Assembly: GCA_024958655.1 (NCBI GenBank)
Contig: JANWUR010000010.1
Span: 1-64,000 of the forward strand
Reading direction: 5' to 3'
Origin: Cyanobium sp. FGCU6
Lineage (GTDB): Bacteria > Cyanobacteriota > Cyanobacteriia > PCC-6307 > Cyanobiaceae
DNA: 64,000 nucleotides
Shown: piece by piece, positions 27,634 through 36,232 of the stretch
Position numbering within the stretch: position 1 is the first letter of the stretch
How the letters are laid out: each line of letters begins with the position of its first letter
Notes under the pieces: generated by a model
The model's input: only the letters and a program-made list of their open reading frames with translations
Database searches by the model: none
What the model was told of the DNA's origin: nothing
Translations under genes and position numbers: made by a program

Positions 27634-28506
27634 TCAGCGCGTTCGGAGATCGCGGTTGAGCTTGCCACTGACCAGTCCCTCCAGATCCAGGGCCACAGCG
27701 CTGAAGCCCATCGCCAGGAACGCCGTTACCAGATCCTGACGGAGATCTCCCGCCAGGAGATCCAGCGCGCGATCCAGCGCGGCGGCCGACAATTCGATGC
27801 GGGCGGTTTCCCCCTGACTGCGCACCCGAAGCTCGGCAAATCCCCGCTGCCTCAGCCAGTGCTCGGCGGCGGCCACCCGCCGCAGCCGGCCGGCCGTGAT
27901 CGGTTCGCCGTAGGGGAAGCGGGACGCCAGACAGGGCTGGGCCGGCTTATCCCACCAGGGAAGGCCGAGGGCGCGCGAAAGGCGGCGCACACCCTCCTTG
28001 TCGATGCCCGCTTCCGCCAGGGGGGAGATCACTCCGTGTTCGCGGGCGGCGCGGATGCCGGGGCGGTGATCGCCGAGATCATCGCGGTTCACCCCGTCGA
28101 GAACGCAGGCCTGACCGGCAGCGGCGGCGATCGGGGCCAGCAGGCTGTGCAGTTCGCGCTTGCAGGAATAGCAGCGGTCGTCGGGATTGGTGGCGTAGGC
28201 CGGATCGGCCAGTTCCGCCGTGGCGATCTCCCGGTGGCGCACCCCGAGCCAGGCGGCCTGGTCCCGTGCCTCCTCCCGCAGATGGGGCGCCAGGGCGGGG
28301 GAGATGCCGGTGATGGCCTCCGCTCGCTCCCCAAGCCGCTCGACCGCCAGGGCCGCCACCAGGGCGCTGTCCACCCCGCCCGAGTAGGCCACCACCACCC
28401 GCTCAAAGCCATCGAGCTGCTCGCGCACCTGGCCCAGGGCCCGCTCCAGGAGCGGGGGCAGGCTGTCGAGCAGGGTGAGCGGGGGCCGGGCATCCATGGG
28501 GGCCAT
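27634..28506 (-). CDS. larE: LarE-type ATP-dependent sulfur transferase / PP-loop protein
   Basis: A 290-residue PP-loop enzyme. VVVAYSGGVDSALVAALA is the ATP pyrophosphatase loop, and KPAQPCLASRFPYGEPI is the LarE family segment with the conserved Cys. An additional CxxC lies in DDRCYSCKREL. LarE activates the pyridinium dithiocarboxylate precursor of the lactate racemase nickel cofactor; no larA, larB or larC is in the window, so the cyanobacterial role may differ. A start 9 bp downstream is possible. The gene is divergent from the CobO-like gene. Confidence 0.85.
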   Translation of the reverse strand: MAPMDARPPLTLLDSLPPLLERALGQVREQLDGFERVVVAYSGGVDSALVAALAVERLGERAEAITGISPALAPHLREEARDQAAWLGVRHREIATAELADPAYATNPDDRCYSCKRELHSLLAPIAAAAGQACVLDGVNRDDLGDHRPGIRAAREHGVISPLAEAGIDKEGVRRLSRALGLPWWDKPAQPCLASRFPYGEPITAGRLRRVAAAEHWLRQRGFAELRVRSQGETARIELSAAALDRALDLLAGDLRQDLVTAFLAMGFSAVALDLEGLVSGKLNRDLRTR

Positions 28507-28560
28507 CCTGGCGGGAGAACGGGCCGGCCTGGGTAGCATCCGGATCCGCCCTCCTCCCCG

Positions 28561-29769
28561 ATGACCCCGCCCACCGGCTCCACCCAGACTCCCCAGCGGG
28601 GCACCGGACGGGGCATCGGCATCCGCACCGCCGCCGGCAGCGACGAGCGCGCCCATGGCCAGTTGCACGTGTACGACGGCGACGGCAAGGGCAAGAGCCA
28701 GGCCGCCCTCGGCGTGGTGCTGCGCACCATCGGCCTGGGGATCTGCGAGCGCAAGCGCACCCGGGTGTTGCTGCTGCGCTTTCTCAAGGGTCCGGGCCGC
28801 TCCTACGACGAGGACGCAGCGATCGAGGCCCTGCAGCAGGGTTTTCCGCATCTGATCGACCAGGTGCGCACCGGGCGCGGCGACTACTTCAGCGCCGCGG
28901 AGGCCACGCCCTTCGACCGGCAGGAGGCGCAGCGGGGATGGGACATCGCCAAGGGGGCCATCGCCAGCGATCTCTACTCGGTGGTGGTGCTCGACGAACT
29001 GAACCCGGTGCTCGACCTCGGCCTGCTCGACACCGCCGAGGTGGTGCGCACCCTGGCCGGCCGGCCGGCCGGCACCGAGGTGATCTGCACCGGGCGCGGT
29101 GCGCCGCGGGAGCTGGTGCAGCTGGCCGACCTCCACTCGGAGATGCGCGCCCACCGGCGCCGTCTGCCGGAGGGCGAAGGCCAGGACGTGCCGATGGAGG
29201 CGCGGGGTGATCGCGGCCTCGACGGCATCGAGATCTACACGGGCGAGGGCAAGGGCAAGAGCACCAGCGCCCTGGGCAAGGCCCTGCAGGCGATCGGGCG
29301 CGGCATCAGCCAGGACAAGAGCCACCGGGTGCTGATCCTGCAGTGGCTCAAGGGCGGCAGCGGCTACACCGAGGACGCCGCCATCGCCGCCCTGCGGGAG
29401 AGCTACCCCCATCTGGTGGATCACCTGCGCTCCGGACGCGATGCGATCGTGTGGCGCGGCCAGCAGCAGCCGATCGACTACGTGGAGGCGGAACGCGCCT
29501 GGGAGATCGCCCGTGCCGCGATCCAGAGCGGCCTCTACAAGACCCTGATCCTCGATGAGCTCAACCCCACGGTGGACCTGGAACTATTGCCGGTGGAGCC
29601 GATCGTGCAGACCCTGCTGCGCAAGCCGGCGGAAACCGAGGTGATCATCACCGGTCGCTGCAAGACGCGGCCCGCCTACTTCGACCTGGCGAGCGTGCAC
29701 TCCGAGATGGTGTGCCACAAGCACTACGCCGAACGGGGCGTGGACCTCAAGCGCGGCGTCGACTACTGA
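28561..29769 (+). CDS. Tandem-domain CobO/BtuR-like corrinoid adenosyltransferase
   Basis: A 402-residue cytoplasmic protein made of two similar P-loop domains. Domain 1 has Walker A GDGKGKS (residues 40-46) and domain 2 has GEGKGKS (228-234). Each then has a conserved acidic helix (YDEDAAIEAL / YTEDAAIAAL), a VVLDELNPVLDL / LILDELNPTVDL Walker B-like strand, and a TEVICTGRG / TEVIITGRC segment. CobO transfers adenosyl from ATP to cob(I)alamin precursors as a homodimer of about 200-residue subunits, so this may be a fused dimer. Both Walker A motifs look intact. Confidence 0.85.
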   Translation: MTPPTGSTQTPQRGTGRGIGIRTAAGSDERAHGQLHVYDGDGKGKSQAALGVVLRTIGLGICERKRTRVLLLRFLKGPGRSYDEDAAIEALQQGFPHLIDQVRTGRGDYFSAAEATPFDRQEAQRGWDIAKGAIASDLYSVVVLDELNPVLDLGLLDTAEVVRTLAGRPAGTEVICTGRGAPRELVQLADLHSEMRAHRRRLPEGEGQDVPMEARGDRGLDGIEIYTGEGKGKSTSALGKALQAIGRGISQDKSHRVLILQWLKGGSGYTEDAAIAALRESYPHLVDHLRSGRDAIVWRGQQQPIDYVEAERAWEIARAAIQSGLYKTLILDELNPTVDLELLPVEPIVQTLLRKPAETEVIITGRCKTRPAYFDLASVHSEMVCHKHYAERGVDLKRGVDY

Positions 29770-29812
29770 GGACAGGGAGCGAAGCTTCCCGCGAGCCTGC
29801 ACACTGATCTGA

Positions 29813-30373
29813 TCAGTCGCGCGGGTGGTCGCGGCGGATGCGGGCCGACACCTGCGCTTCCGGATCCACCCCTTCAAAGGTGGGGGGCAACCACACCCGC
29901 ACCACCAGCAACAGCGCCGCCGTGGCCAGAAACAAACAGACGGCGATCATCTGCTGCCAGGCCGTTTCGAGCACGCCGTTGACGATCACCTCACGCAGCA
30001 CCGACACGATCGCAATCTCAACCGACACCCCGATCGACACACGTTGCTCCTGCAGATAGATGATCAGCAGGCGAAACAACTCAACCAGAATCAGGATGAA
30101 CAGGATATCGGCCGTGATCGCATGAAACTGCGGCGTGGATAGCAGCGAGGCGAAGATGGCCCTGAGCTGCAGCAACATCACACAGAACAGACCCATGCAA
30201 AGGGAAACGGCAATCAGATCCTGTACAGCCTCCAGCGACTGCACGATCTGCGGCTTGCGAAACACCTGATGCCAGGGAACGGTCGACATCGCAGCGGCAT
30301 CATGATCGCTCATACCTCCCTGCACCTGGGCAGGCGGGCTGATCATCGGCGGGCTCAGGGGCTGGCTGGACAT
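29813..30373 (-). CDS. PsiE-like membrane protein (copy 1)
   Basis: A 186-residue integral membrane protein with four hydrophobic segments: DLIAVSLCMGLFCVMLLQL, ADILFILILVELFRLLIIYL, SVEIAIVSVLREVIV and IAVCLFLATAALLLVVRVW. The ELFRLLIIYL...RVSIGVSVEIAIVSVLREVI pattern fits the PsiE (phosphate-starvation-inducible) family, whose biochemical role is unknown. It follows nrtD on the same strand, separated by the likely nrt terminator. A second PsiE-like protein lies about 8.3 kb away in the same orientation. Confidence 0.72.
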   Translation of the reverse strand: MSSQPLSPPMISPPAQVQGGMSDHDAAAMSTVPWHQVFRKPQIVQSLEAVQDLIAVSLCMGLFCVMLLQLRAIFASLLSTPQFHAITADILFILILVELFRLLIIYLQEQRVSIGVSVEIAIVSVLREVIVNGVLETAWQQMIAVCLFLATAALLLVVRVWLPPTFEGVDPEAQVSARIRRDHPRD

Positions 30374-30484
30374 GGCCTGCAATCGAATGGTGAAAGAGTA
30401 GAGACCAGGCCCTGAACCTGGGCGATCGCAATGATCGCCTCTACTGATCCCTGTGATTAGATCCATGGCACGACCGACGCGACG

Positions 30485-30516
30485 AAAACCCCTGCCGCCG
30501 GTTCGGAGCAGGGGTT
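30485..30516 (-). terminator. Probable terminator of the nrt operon
   Basis: On the minus strand, the stem AACCCCTG / CAGGGGTT with a 14-nt loop (itself partly self-complementary) is followed by TTTTCG. It lies about 20 bp downstream of the nrtD stop. The T-run is short, so efficiency is uncertain. Confidence 0.6.
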
Positions 30517-30536
30517 GCAGGCGGCCTTGAGCGGGC

Positions 30537-31385
30537 TCAGGCCTTCTCGTCTTCGTCGTGGGCGAAGCGGTTGTAGAGGAAATCCAGGGCCTGATTGCGC
30601 AGCTCGTAGTAGCGGGGATCCTCCATGATGTCCTCACGGCTGCGGGGCCGGATAAAATCAATCGAGAGGATCTCGCCGATGCCGGCGGCGGGGCCGTTGG
30701 TCATCATCACCAGCCGATCGGCGAGGAACAGGGCCTCGTCGATGTCGTGGGTGATCATCAGCACCGTGCACTTCTGGGTGTTCCAGATGGAGAGCAGCTC
30801 CTCCTGCAGCTCCTCCTTGGTGATCGCATCAAGAGCCCCGAAGGGTTCGTCGAGGATCAGCACCTCCGGCCGGATCGCCAGGGCCCGGGCGATCGCCACG
30901 CGTTGCTTCATGCCGCCGGAGATCTGGGTGATCTTCTTCTCGGCCGCCGCGGTCAGGCCCACCATCTCGAGGTGTTCCATGGCGATCTCGCGCTTCTCGT
31001 GCTCGGGCAGCTTCGGCTTGACCGAATCCACGCCGAGGTACACGTTTTCGTAGGCGGTCATCCAGGGCAGCAGGGCGTAGCCCTGGAACACCACCATGCG
31101 GTCAGGGCCGGGCTTCTCGATCGGCCTGCCGTTGAGCAGCACCTGGCCGGAGGTCGGCTTGGCGAAGCCCGAGACCATGTTTAACAATGTGCTCTTGCCG
31201 CAACCGGAGTGGCCGATCACGCAGACGAATTCACCCTGATTGACCGTGAAGCTGATGTTCTCCAGCACCGGATAGGGGCCGGCGGGAGTGGGGTAGACCT
31301 TTCCCAGCTGCTCGAAGCGCAGCAGGGGGCCGCCCCCCGCTGAAGCGGGGGAGGCGCTGGGATGGTGCAAGACGGAGGCAGACAT
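30537..31385 (-). CDS. nrtD: Nitrate ABC transporter ATP-binding protein NrtD
   Basis: A 282-residue ABC ATPase: Walker A GHSGCGKST, signature ISGGMKQRVAIARAL, Walker B EVLILDEPFGALD, and H-loop MITHDIDEAL. It is closely similar to the N-terminal half of the neighbouring NrtC, with which it should form the ATPase pair of the NrtABCD nitrate/nitrite importer. It begins 30 bp after nrtC. A stretch at 31176-31202 is identical at DNA level to the same place in nrtC. Confidence 0.93.
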   Translation of the reverse strand: MSASVLHHPSASPASAGGGPLLRFEQLGKVYPTPAGPYPVLENISFTVNQGEFVCVIGHSGCGKSTLLNMVSGFAKPTSGQVLLNGRPIEKPGPDRMVVFQGYALLPWMTAYENVYLGVDSVKPKLPEHEKREIAMEHLEMVGLTAAAEKKITQISGGMKQRVAIARALAIRPEVLILDEPFGALDAITKEELQEELLSIWNTQKCTVLMITHDIDEALFLADRLVMMTNGPAAGIGEILSIDFIRPRSREDIMEDPRYYELRNQALDFLYNRFAHDEDEKA

Positions 31386-31415
31386 GCGGTTCTCGCGAAG
31401 TGATCTCTGCAGGGT

Positions 31416-33419
31416 TCAGGCCGCCAGGGGGCGGGGAACACCGAGGGGGATTTCGGCAACGCTGAAGTCGCGGTGCACGCTGACGTGGTTGAGGTAGCTG
31501 ATCGGGTCGTTGCCATCGAAGGGACGGCCGTCGAACAGTTCGATGGCGCCGCGCTGATAGCTGACGTCGTCGAGGCCGAGTTCGCGGGCGGCGGTGCTGA
31601 ACACCGAGATGTTGCAGATTCGCTCGAGGATCTCCACGTAGTTGCGCGGGAAGGGAATCTCCGCCCAGCGGGCCAGCTGGGTGAGGATCCAGAGGTGCTC
31701 GGTGCGGCTGGGGCGGTTGACGCCGCGGCCGAAGAACAGGTGGTGGGGTTCACCGTGGGGAGCGAACTCGCCCTTGCTGCCCTTGCGGGCGCCGAAGCTG
31801 ATCAGCTCCTTCTTCATGCCGAGGTAGCGGCGATCGGCGAGCAGCTCGGCCATCTCGTCCCAGTGGGCCGGATCGGCGCAGAACTGGCAGGCCTCCAGCA
31901 GCGCCTTGGTGAGCGCCACATGGGTGTTGGGATAGGCCAGGGCCCAGGCCTCGCGGACGCCCAGCACCTTGCCGGGGTGGCCGTTCCAGATCTCCAGATC
32001 ACCCACGATCGGTACGCCATGACCCTCGCGGCTGGCGCGCAGGTTCCAGGGTTCACCGATGCAGTAGCCGTCGATCGAACCGTCCTTGAGGTCGGCCAGC
32101 ATCTGGGCTGGGGGCAGGGTCTGCAGGTGGACGTCCCTGTCGGGGTCGATGCCGCTGGCCGCCAGCCAGTAGCGCAGCAGCAGGTTGTGCATCGAGGCCG
32201 GATGCACGATGCCCAGGGTGTGGGGCTCGCGGTTGTGGCTCTGCAGCCAGGCGCGGTAGTCGTCGACAGAGTTCACACCCTGCTCGGCCAGGCGTTTCGC
32301 CAGGGTGACCTCGTTGCCGTTGCGGCTGATCGTCAGCGCCGTGACGATCGGGGTGGGAGTACCGCCGTGACCGCCGGCGGTCATCCAGACGGGCATACCC
32401 GAAGGCATGAGCGCAGCGTCGAGGGTGCCGTCGAGGAAGCCATCGGTGACGCCGCGCCAGCTGGTTTCGCGCACCAGGTGCACCTGATCGAGGCCATGCT
32501 TGGCGAAAAATCCCTTGGCCTCGGCGATCGCCAGCGGCGCGCAGGCGGCGAGCGGGATGAAGCCAAGATCGAGATTCACCTTCTCGAGCCCGTGGGCGGC
32601 CTGCACCTTGTGGGGCTTGGCCTGCCACTGCTTCACCCGCTTCTGGCGGTTGAGGAAGTAGATGATCTCGGAGCGCAGGCTGTAGTAGCTGGGGTGGTGC
32701 ACCACGGTCATGCGCTGGCGCGGCCGCGGGATGTCCACCTCGAGAATGTTGCCGATCTTCGAACCGGGGCCGTTGGTGAGGCAGACGATGCGGTCGGAGA
32801 GCAGCACCGCTTCATCGACGTCGTGGGTGACCATCACGGCGGTGAGCTGGTGCTCGTTGCAGATCTGCATGAGCTTCTCCTGCAGATTGCCGCGCGTGAG
32901 GGCATCGAGCGCCCCGAACGGTTCATCGAGCAGCAGCAGCTTCGGCTTGATCGCCAGGGCGCGGGCAATCGCCACCCGCTGGCGCATGCCGCCGGAGAGT
33001 TCGCGCGGCAACTTGTGGCCAGCGTGGCCCAGGCCCACCATGTCGATGTGCTCCTGGATCAATGCGGTGCGTTCCCTGGCGGCAAGGCCGGGATAGACCT
33101 CATCGATCGCCAGGGCGATGTTCTGCTCAACGGTGAGCCAGGGCAGCAGCGAGTAGTTCTGGAACACCACCATCTTGTCCGGCCCGGGGCGCTTCACTGT
33201 CTCGCCGTCGACGAGCACGGTGCCGCCCGTGGGCAGATCGAGACCGGCGATCATGTTTAACAATGTGCTCTTGCCGCAGCCGGAGTGGCCGATCAGGGAG
33301 ATGAACTCGCCTTTGCGGATCTCGAGATCGATGCCCTTGAGGGCCAGGTAGTTGCCGCCGCCGCTGAGCGGGAAATTCTTCTCCAGCTCTTGGACGTCAA
33401 CGAGTGTCGCGGGTGTCAT
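31416..33419 (-). CDS. nrtC: Nitrate ABC transporter NrtC: ATPase fused to an NrtA-like domain
   Basis: A 667-residue fusion as in other cyanobacterial NrtC proteins. Residues 1-about 260 are an ABC ATPase (GHSGCGKST, LSGGMRQRVAIARAL, LLLLDEPFGALDA). Residues from about 280 (VNLDLGFIPLAACAPLAIAEAKGFFAKHGL) to the end resemble the substrate-binding NrtA. In Synechococcus elongatus this C-terminal domain mediates ammonium-triggered inhibition of nitrate uptake (established knowledge). It contacts NrtB and NrtD at the inner membrane face. Confidence 0.95.
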   Translation of the reverse strand: MTPATLVDVQELEKNFPLSGGGNYLALKGIDLEIRKGEFISLIGHSGCGKSTLLNMIAGLDLPTGGTVLVDGETVKRPGPDKMVVFQNYSLLPWLTVEQNIALAIDEVYPGLAARERTALIQEHIDMVGLGHAGHKLPRELSGGMRQRVAIARALAIKPKLLLLDEPFGALDALTRGNLQEKLMQICNEHQLTAVMVTHDVDEAVLLSDRIVCLTNGPGSKIGNILEVDIPRPRQRMTVVHHPSYYSLRSEIIYFLNRQKRVKQWQAKPHKVQAAHGLEKVNLDLGFIPLAACAPLAIAEAKGFFAKHGLDQVHLVRETSWRGVTDGFLDGTLDAALMPSGMPVWMTAGGHGGTPTPIVTALTISRNGNEVTLAKRLAEQGVNSVDDYRAWLQSHNREPHTLGIVHPASMHNLLLRYWLAASGIDPDRDVHLQTLPPAQMLADLKDGSIDGYCIGEPWNLRASREGHGVPIVGDLEIWNGHPGKVLGVREAWALAYPNTHVALTKALLEACQFCADPAHWDEMAELLADRRYLGMKKELISFGARKGSKGEFAPHGEPHHLFFGRGVNRPSRTEHLWILTQLARWAEIPFPRNYVEILERICNISVFSTAARELGLDDVSYQRGAIELFDGRPFDGNDPISYLNHVSVHRDFSVAEIPLGVPRPLAA

Positions 33420-33439
33420 GGTTGCTCAGGAAAAGGGGA

Positions 33440-33604
33440 TCAGGGAGACAGATGAAGGGCCCACCAGCTGAAGCCGACCACCATGCCGCTCATCAGCACG
33501 AAGCGAATCAGGAGGAAGGAGAGGACGTTCTCACGCCGGGTGATGGCGCGATCCACGGATCGCAGGCGGTTATGGAGTGGGACGAGAAAATCAGGCGTCT
33601 GCAT
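33440..33604 (-). CDS. 54-residue single-pass membrane ORF inside the nrt operon
   Basis: An ORF below usual length cut-offs fills the 220-bp gap between nrtB and nrtC. It begins MQTPDFLVPLHNRLRS, continues with a basic stretch (DRAITRRENV), then one hydrophobic helix (FLLIRFVLMSGMVVGF) and ends WWALHLSP. It starts 35 bp after the nrtB stop and ends 20 bp before the nrtC start, spacing typical of operon genes. No strong Shine-Dalgarno is seen. The basic N terminus predicts a cytoplasmic N terminus. Function unknown; an NrtB accessory is a guess. Confidence 0.6.
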   Translation of the reverse strand: MQTPDFLVPLHNRLRSVDRAITRRENVLSFLLIRFVLMSGMVVGFSWWALHLSP

Positions 33605-33639
33605 GGCTCAGCATGGGAAAGGAGATGGACCGTTGCGGA

Positions 33640-34488
33640 TCACTGACCCGGGGAGATGCGCTGCTGCAGCCAGGCCATCAAGCGATCGAGGATCAGACCG
33701 ATGGCCCCGATCCAGACGACGCCGAGCACGATGTCGGAGACATAGCTGTTCTGATAGGCGTCCCAGATGAAGAAGCCGATGCCGGGGGTGCCGGGCATCA
33801 CGATTTCGGCGGCGATGATCGCCAGCCAGGCCAGACCGATCGAAATGCGCAGGCCGGTGAAGATGTAGAGAAGCGCCGAGGGGATCAGCACCTTGGTGAA
33901 GAAGCGGCCGCTGGACATCTGCAGCACCAGTGCCACGTTGCGGTAGTCCTGGGGGATCTGACGCACACCTTCAGCCGTGTTGATCAGGATCGGCCAGATC
34001 GAGATGATGAAGATCACGAAGATGGCGGCCGGCTGGTTGTTCTGGAACAGCACCAGGGCGATCGGCACCCAGGCCAGCGGCGCCACCATGCGCAGGAATT
34101 GGAACAGCGGGTCGAAGGCACGATCGAGGCCTTTGTTCAGACCGACAGCGATGCCCGCTGCGATACCGACGATGGCGGCCAGGGTATAGCCAAGAGCCAC
34201 CCGGCTGAGGCTGCTCATTGAATGCAGGAACAGGCCCTTGTCGAGGCCGCCTCGATCGAAGAAGGGATAGAACAGCAGCTCGCGGGTGCGCTCTTCGGTG
34301 AACAGGCTGAGCGGGCCGGCCAGCTTGGTGAGGCCAAGGCTTGCACTCAGCTGCCAGAACAGCAGGAAGCCACCAATGCCCAGAATCGGAGGGACGATCA
34401 GTTTGCGGTTGTTTTTCCACCACAGCGCCAGGCCGGTGGGGGGCGTGCGATCCCCACGGCTGGTGGTGGGAGCAGAGCTGGTTGTCAT
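33640..34488 (-). CDS. nrtB: Nitrate ABC transporter permease NrtB
   Basis: A 282-residue polytopic BPD_transp_1 permease. The EAA-type coupling loop appears around AEGVRQIPQDYRNVALVLQMSSG, and GLRISIGLAWLAIIAAEIV is the downstream conserved segment. It forms the membrane channel for nitrate/nitrite delivered by NrtA and powered by NrtC/NrtD. It lies about 125 bp downstream of nrtA. Confidence 0.93.
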   Translation of the reverse strand: MTTSSAPTTSRGDRTPPTGLALWWKNNRKLIVPPILGIGGFLLFWQLSASLGLTKLAGPLSLFTEERTRELLFYPFFDRGGLDKGLFLHSMSSLSRVALGYTLAAIVGIAAGIAVGLNKGLDRAFDPLFQFLRMVAPLAWVPIALVLFQNNQPAAIFVIFIISIWPILINTAEGVRQIPQDYRNVALVLQMSSGRFFTKVLIPSALLYIFTGLRISIGLAWLAIIAAEIVMPGTPGIGFFIWDAYQNSYVSDIVLGVVWIGAIGLILDRLMAWLQQRISPGQ

Positions 34489-34613
34489 GGGAACGGTCCT
34501 GGAGAGTGGAAGGAGAGAGTGGAGTGGAATGCCATCGGGTCGTCGTCACCCGGGCGATGGAGCCATCAGGCGGTGGGCCCGCCGCCGGCCTGGAAGGTGG
34601 CGAGCCCCGCGGA

Positions 34614-35960
34614 TCACTTCTTGATCTTCAGCGAGTCGAGATAGGCCTGAGGATTCTCAGGGTCATAGACAATGCCATTGAAGAAGGTCTCCTTGCCGCG
34701 GCTGGAGCCGCTGGGGACGTCCTTGCCGGAGAGGCCGAGTTCGGTGGCGGCCTGCTTCCAGAGATCCTCGCGGGTCACCTTGTCGGTGATCGCCTTGGCC
34801 TGCTCAATCGTGTCAACAGTGCCGGGATAGAACTTCCAGCGCAGCGCTTCGATCAGGAACCAGTTGGTGAGGCTCTTGTAGGGATAGGAGATGTTGCCCC
34901 GATCGCTGTTCCAGTACAGCGGACCCAGCTTGGGATCATTGACCGGCGTACCCTGAGCGCCGATCTTGTACTGGCCCTTCAGCGATTCGAGCAGCACCTC
35001 CTTGGGCACGTTGTACCACTTGCGCGAGCTCAGGATGGTGGCGGCTTCCTCCTTGTTTTCTGGCTTGTCAAGCCACATCTGAGCTTCGATCAGACCCTTG
35101 AGCAGCGCCACGGAAGCCTTGGGATTCTTATCCACCCAGTCGGCACGCACGGCGAGATATTCCTCTGGGTGCACCGGCCAGATCTGGGAGGTGGTAGCGG
35201 CCAGATAACCGATCTTGTCGCGGGCGATGCGCGAAGGCCAGGGATCGCCCGTGGAGAAGGCCTCCATCGTGCCGTTCTTCATCCCCTGCAGCGTTTCCGG
35301 GGTGGGAACGGTGAGCAGCTCAACCTGCTTGTCTGGATCGACCCCACCAGCCGCAAGCCACCAGCGGATCCAGAACTCCTGGTTGGCCTTGGGGAAGGTG
35401 TAGGCAGCCCGGAACTTGCGACCCTCCTTCTGGTTGAACTTGTCGAAGAACCCAGGCGACGATGTCGCCAGGTCGACGGTCAGATTGCCGTCTTTGACTG
35501 CGTCAGCAGCGGCGATGCCGTTCCCCTGGCTCATCAGCATCGCCAGGATGTACATCGGCACCTTCTTACCGTTGGTGATGGCGCCTTCACCGATCATCTG
35601 GGGCATCGGCAGCTGCCACTGGCCGCCATCAATGCCGCCGCCACTGGAGCCAAGCACCACATTGTCGCGGGCGGCCCCCCAGTTGGCCTGCTTGGAGAGC
35701 TTCACATCGAGGCCATGCTTGGCGAAGAAGCCCTTCTCAACGCCGACCACCAGGGGAGCAGCTTCAAGGATGGGAATGAAGCCGAGGCTGATCGTCTGGG
35801 TTTCGAGATTGGTGTTGCTGGCTGCCGGGGCTGGAGTGGAAGATCCCCCGCCCGCTGCCCCCGGGGAACTGCTGGGAGGATTACCGAAGCAACCGGCCAG
35901 AACCACCGTGCTGGCGAGGCTACCGCTGAGCAGAGCGAGAAAACGACGACGCTTGGCCAT
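34614..35960 (-). CDS. nrtA: Nitrate-binding lipoprotein NrtA
   Basis: A 448-residue substrate-binding protein. The ATG chosen gives a basic MAKRRRF start, a hydrophobic stretch and the lipobox VLAGC with Cys24 as the lipidated residue, followed by a Ser/Pro/Gly linker. The mature domain has LGFIPILEAAPLVVGVEKGFFAKHGLDV and GSSGGGIDGGQWQLPMP, as in NrtA/CmpA. Gene order nrtABCD supports nitrate/nitrite rather than bicarbonate (Cmp). Regulation by nitrogen status is expected from family knowledge; I found no perfect NtcA site directly upstream. Confidence 0.93.
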   Translation of the reverse strand: MAKRRRFLALLSGSLASTVVLAGCFGNPPSSSPGAAGGGSSTPAPAASNTNLETQTISLGFIPILEAAPLVVGVEKGFFAKHGLDVKLSKQANWGAARDNVVLGSSGGGIDGGQWQLPMPQMIGEGAITNGKKVPMYILAMLMSQGNGIAAADAVKDGNLTVDLATSSPGFFDKFNQKEGRKFRAAYTFPKANQEFWIRWWLAAGGVDPDKQVELLTVPTPETLQGMKNGTMEAFSTGDPWPSRIARDKIGYLAATTSQIWPVHPEEYLAVRADWVDKNPKASVALLKGLIEAQMWLDKPENKEEAATILSSRKWYNVPKEVLLESLKGQYKIGAQGTPVNDPKLGPLYWNSDRGNISYPYKSLTNWFLIEALRWKFYPGTVDTIEQAKAITDKVTREDLWKQAATELGLSGKDVPSGSSRGKETFFNGIVYDPENPQAYLDSLKIKK

Positions 35961-36111
35961 GGTGTGGATGGAAGGGAGATTGCGTGAAGTTGACGAGCAG
36001 ACAGGTGATGAAGGCGAAATCCAGCGAGGGGCAACCATGGCTGCACCCTGGAGTCTCTGGATGGAGGACTCTGACTACACTCGCGCTCCCATCAGATCGG
36101 GAGAGCTGGTT

Positions 36112-36117
36112 CTAATA
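36112..36117 (-). promoter_or_regulatory. Candidate -10 box for nrtA
   Basis: The minus strand reads TATTAG within an AT-rich patch (TTTTTAGCGACTTATTAG) about 150 bp before the nrtA ATG. The patch contrasts with the GC-rich surroundings. No matching NtcA box or clear -35 was found at the proper distance, so this is tentative. Confidence 0.3.
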
Positions 36118-36232
36118 AGTCGCTAAAAACCGGATTGGGGGTGATTGCTTTGGGTCTGTGCTGTGTATGGCCCTTGCGACGGCGCAGAACCTGTCGGTCC
36201 CCCAGGCGGACCGCGCTTGTTGGTGAATCGGA

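Noticed and set aside
30422-30429. GCGATCGC (HIP1-type octamer)
   Set aside because: A single copy in a GC-rich window is expected by chance, and HIP1 abundance cannot be judged by eye.
34341-35987. 548-residue plus-strand ORF opposite nrtA
   Set aside because: The opposite strand encodes an unambiguous NrtA with lipobox; the plus frame has no recognisable domain.
35961-36232. Search for an NtcA box directly before nrtA
   Set aside because: GTA at 36165 and TAC at 36075 have no partners at the required N8 spacing, so no site is called.
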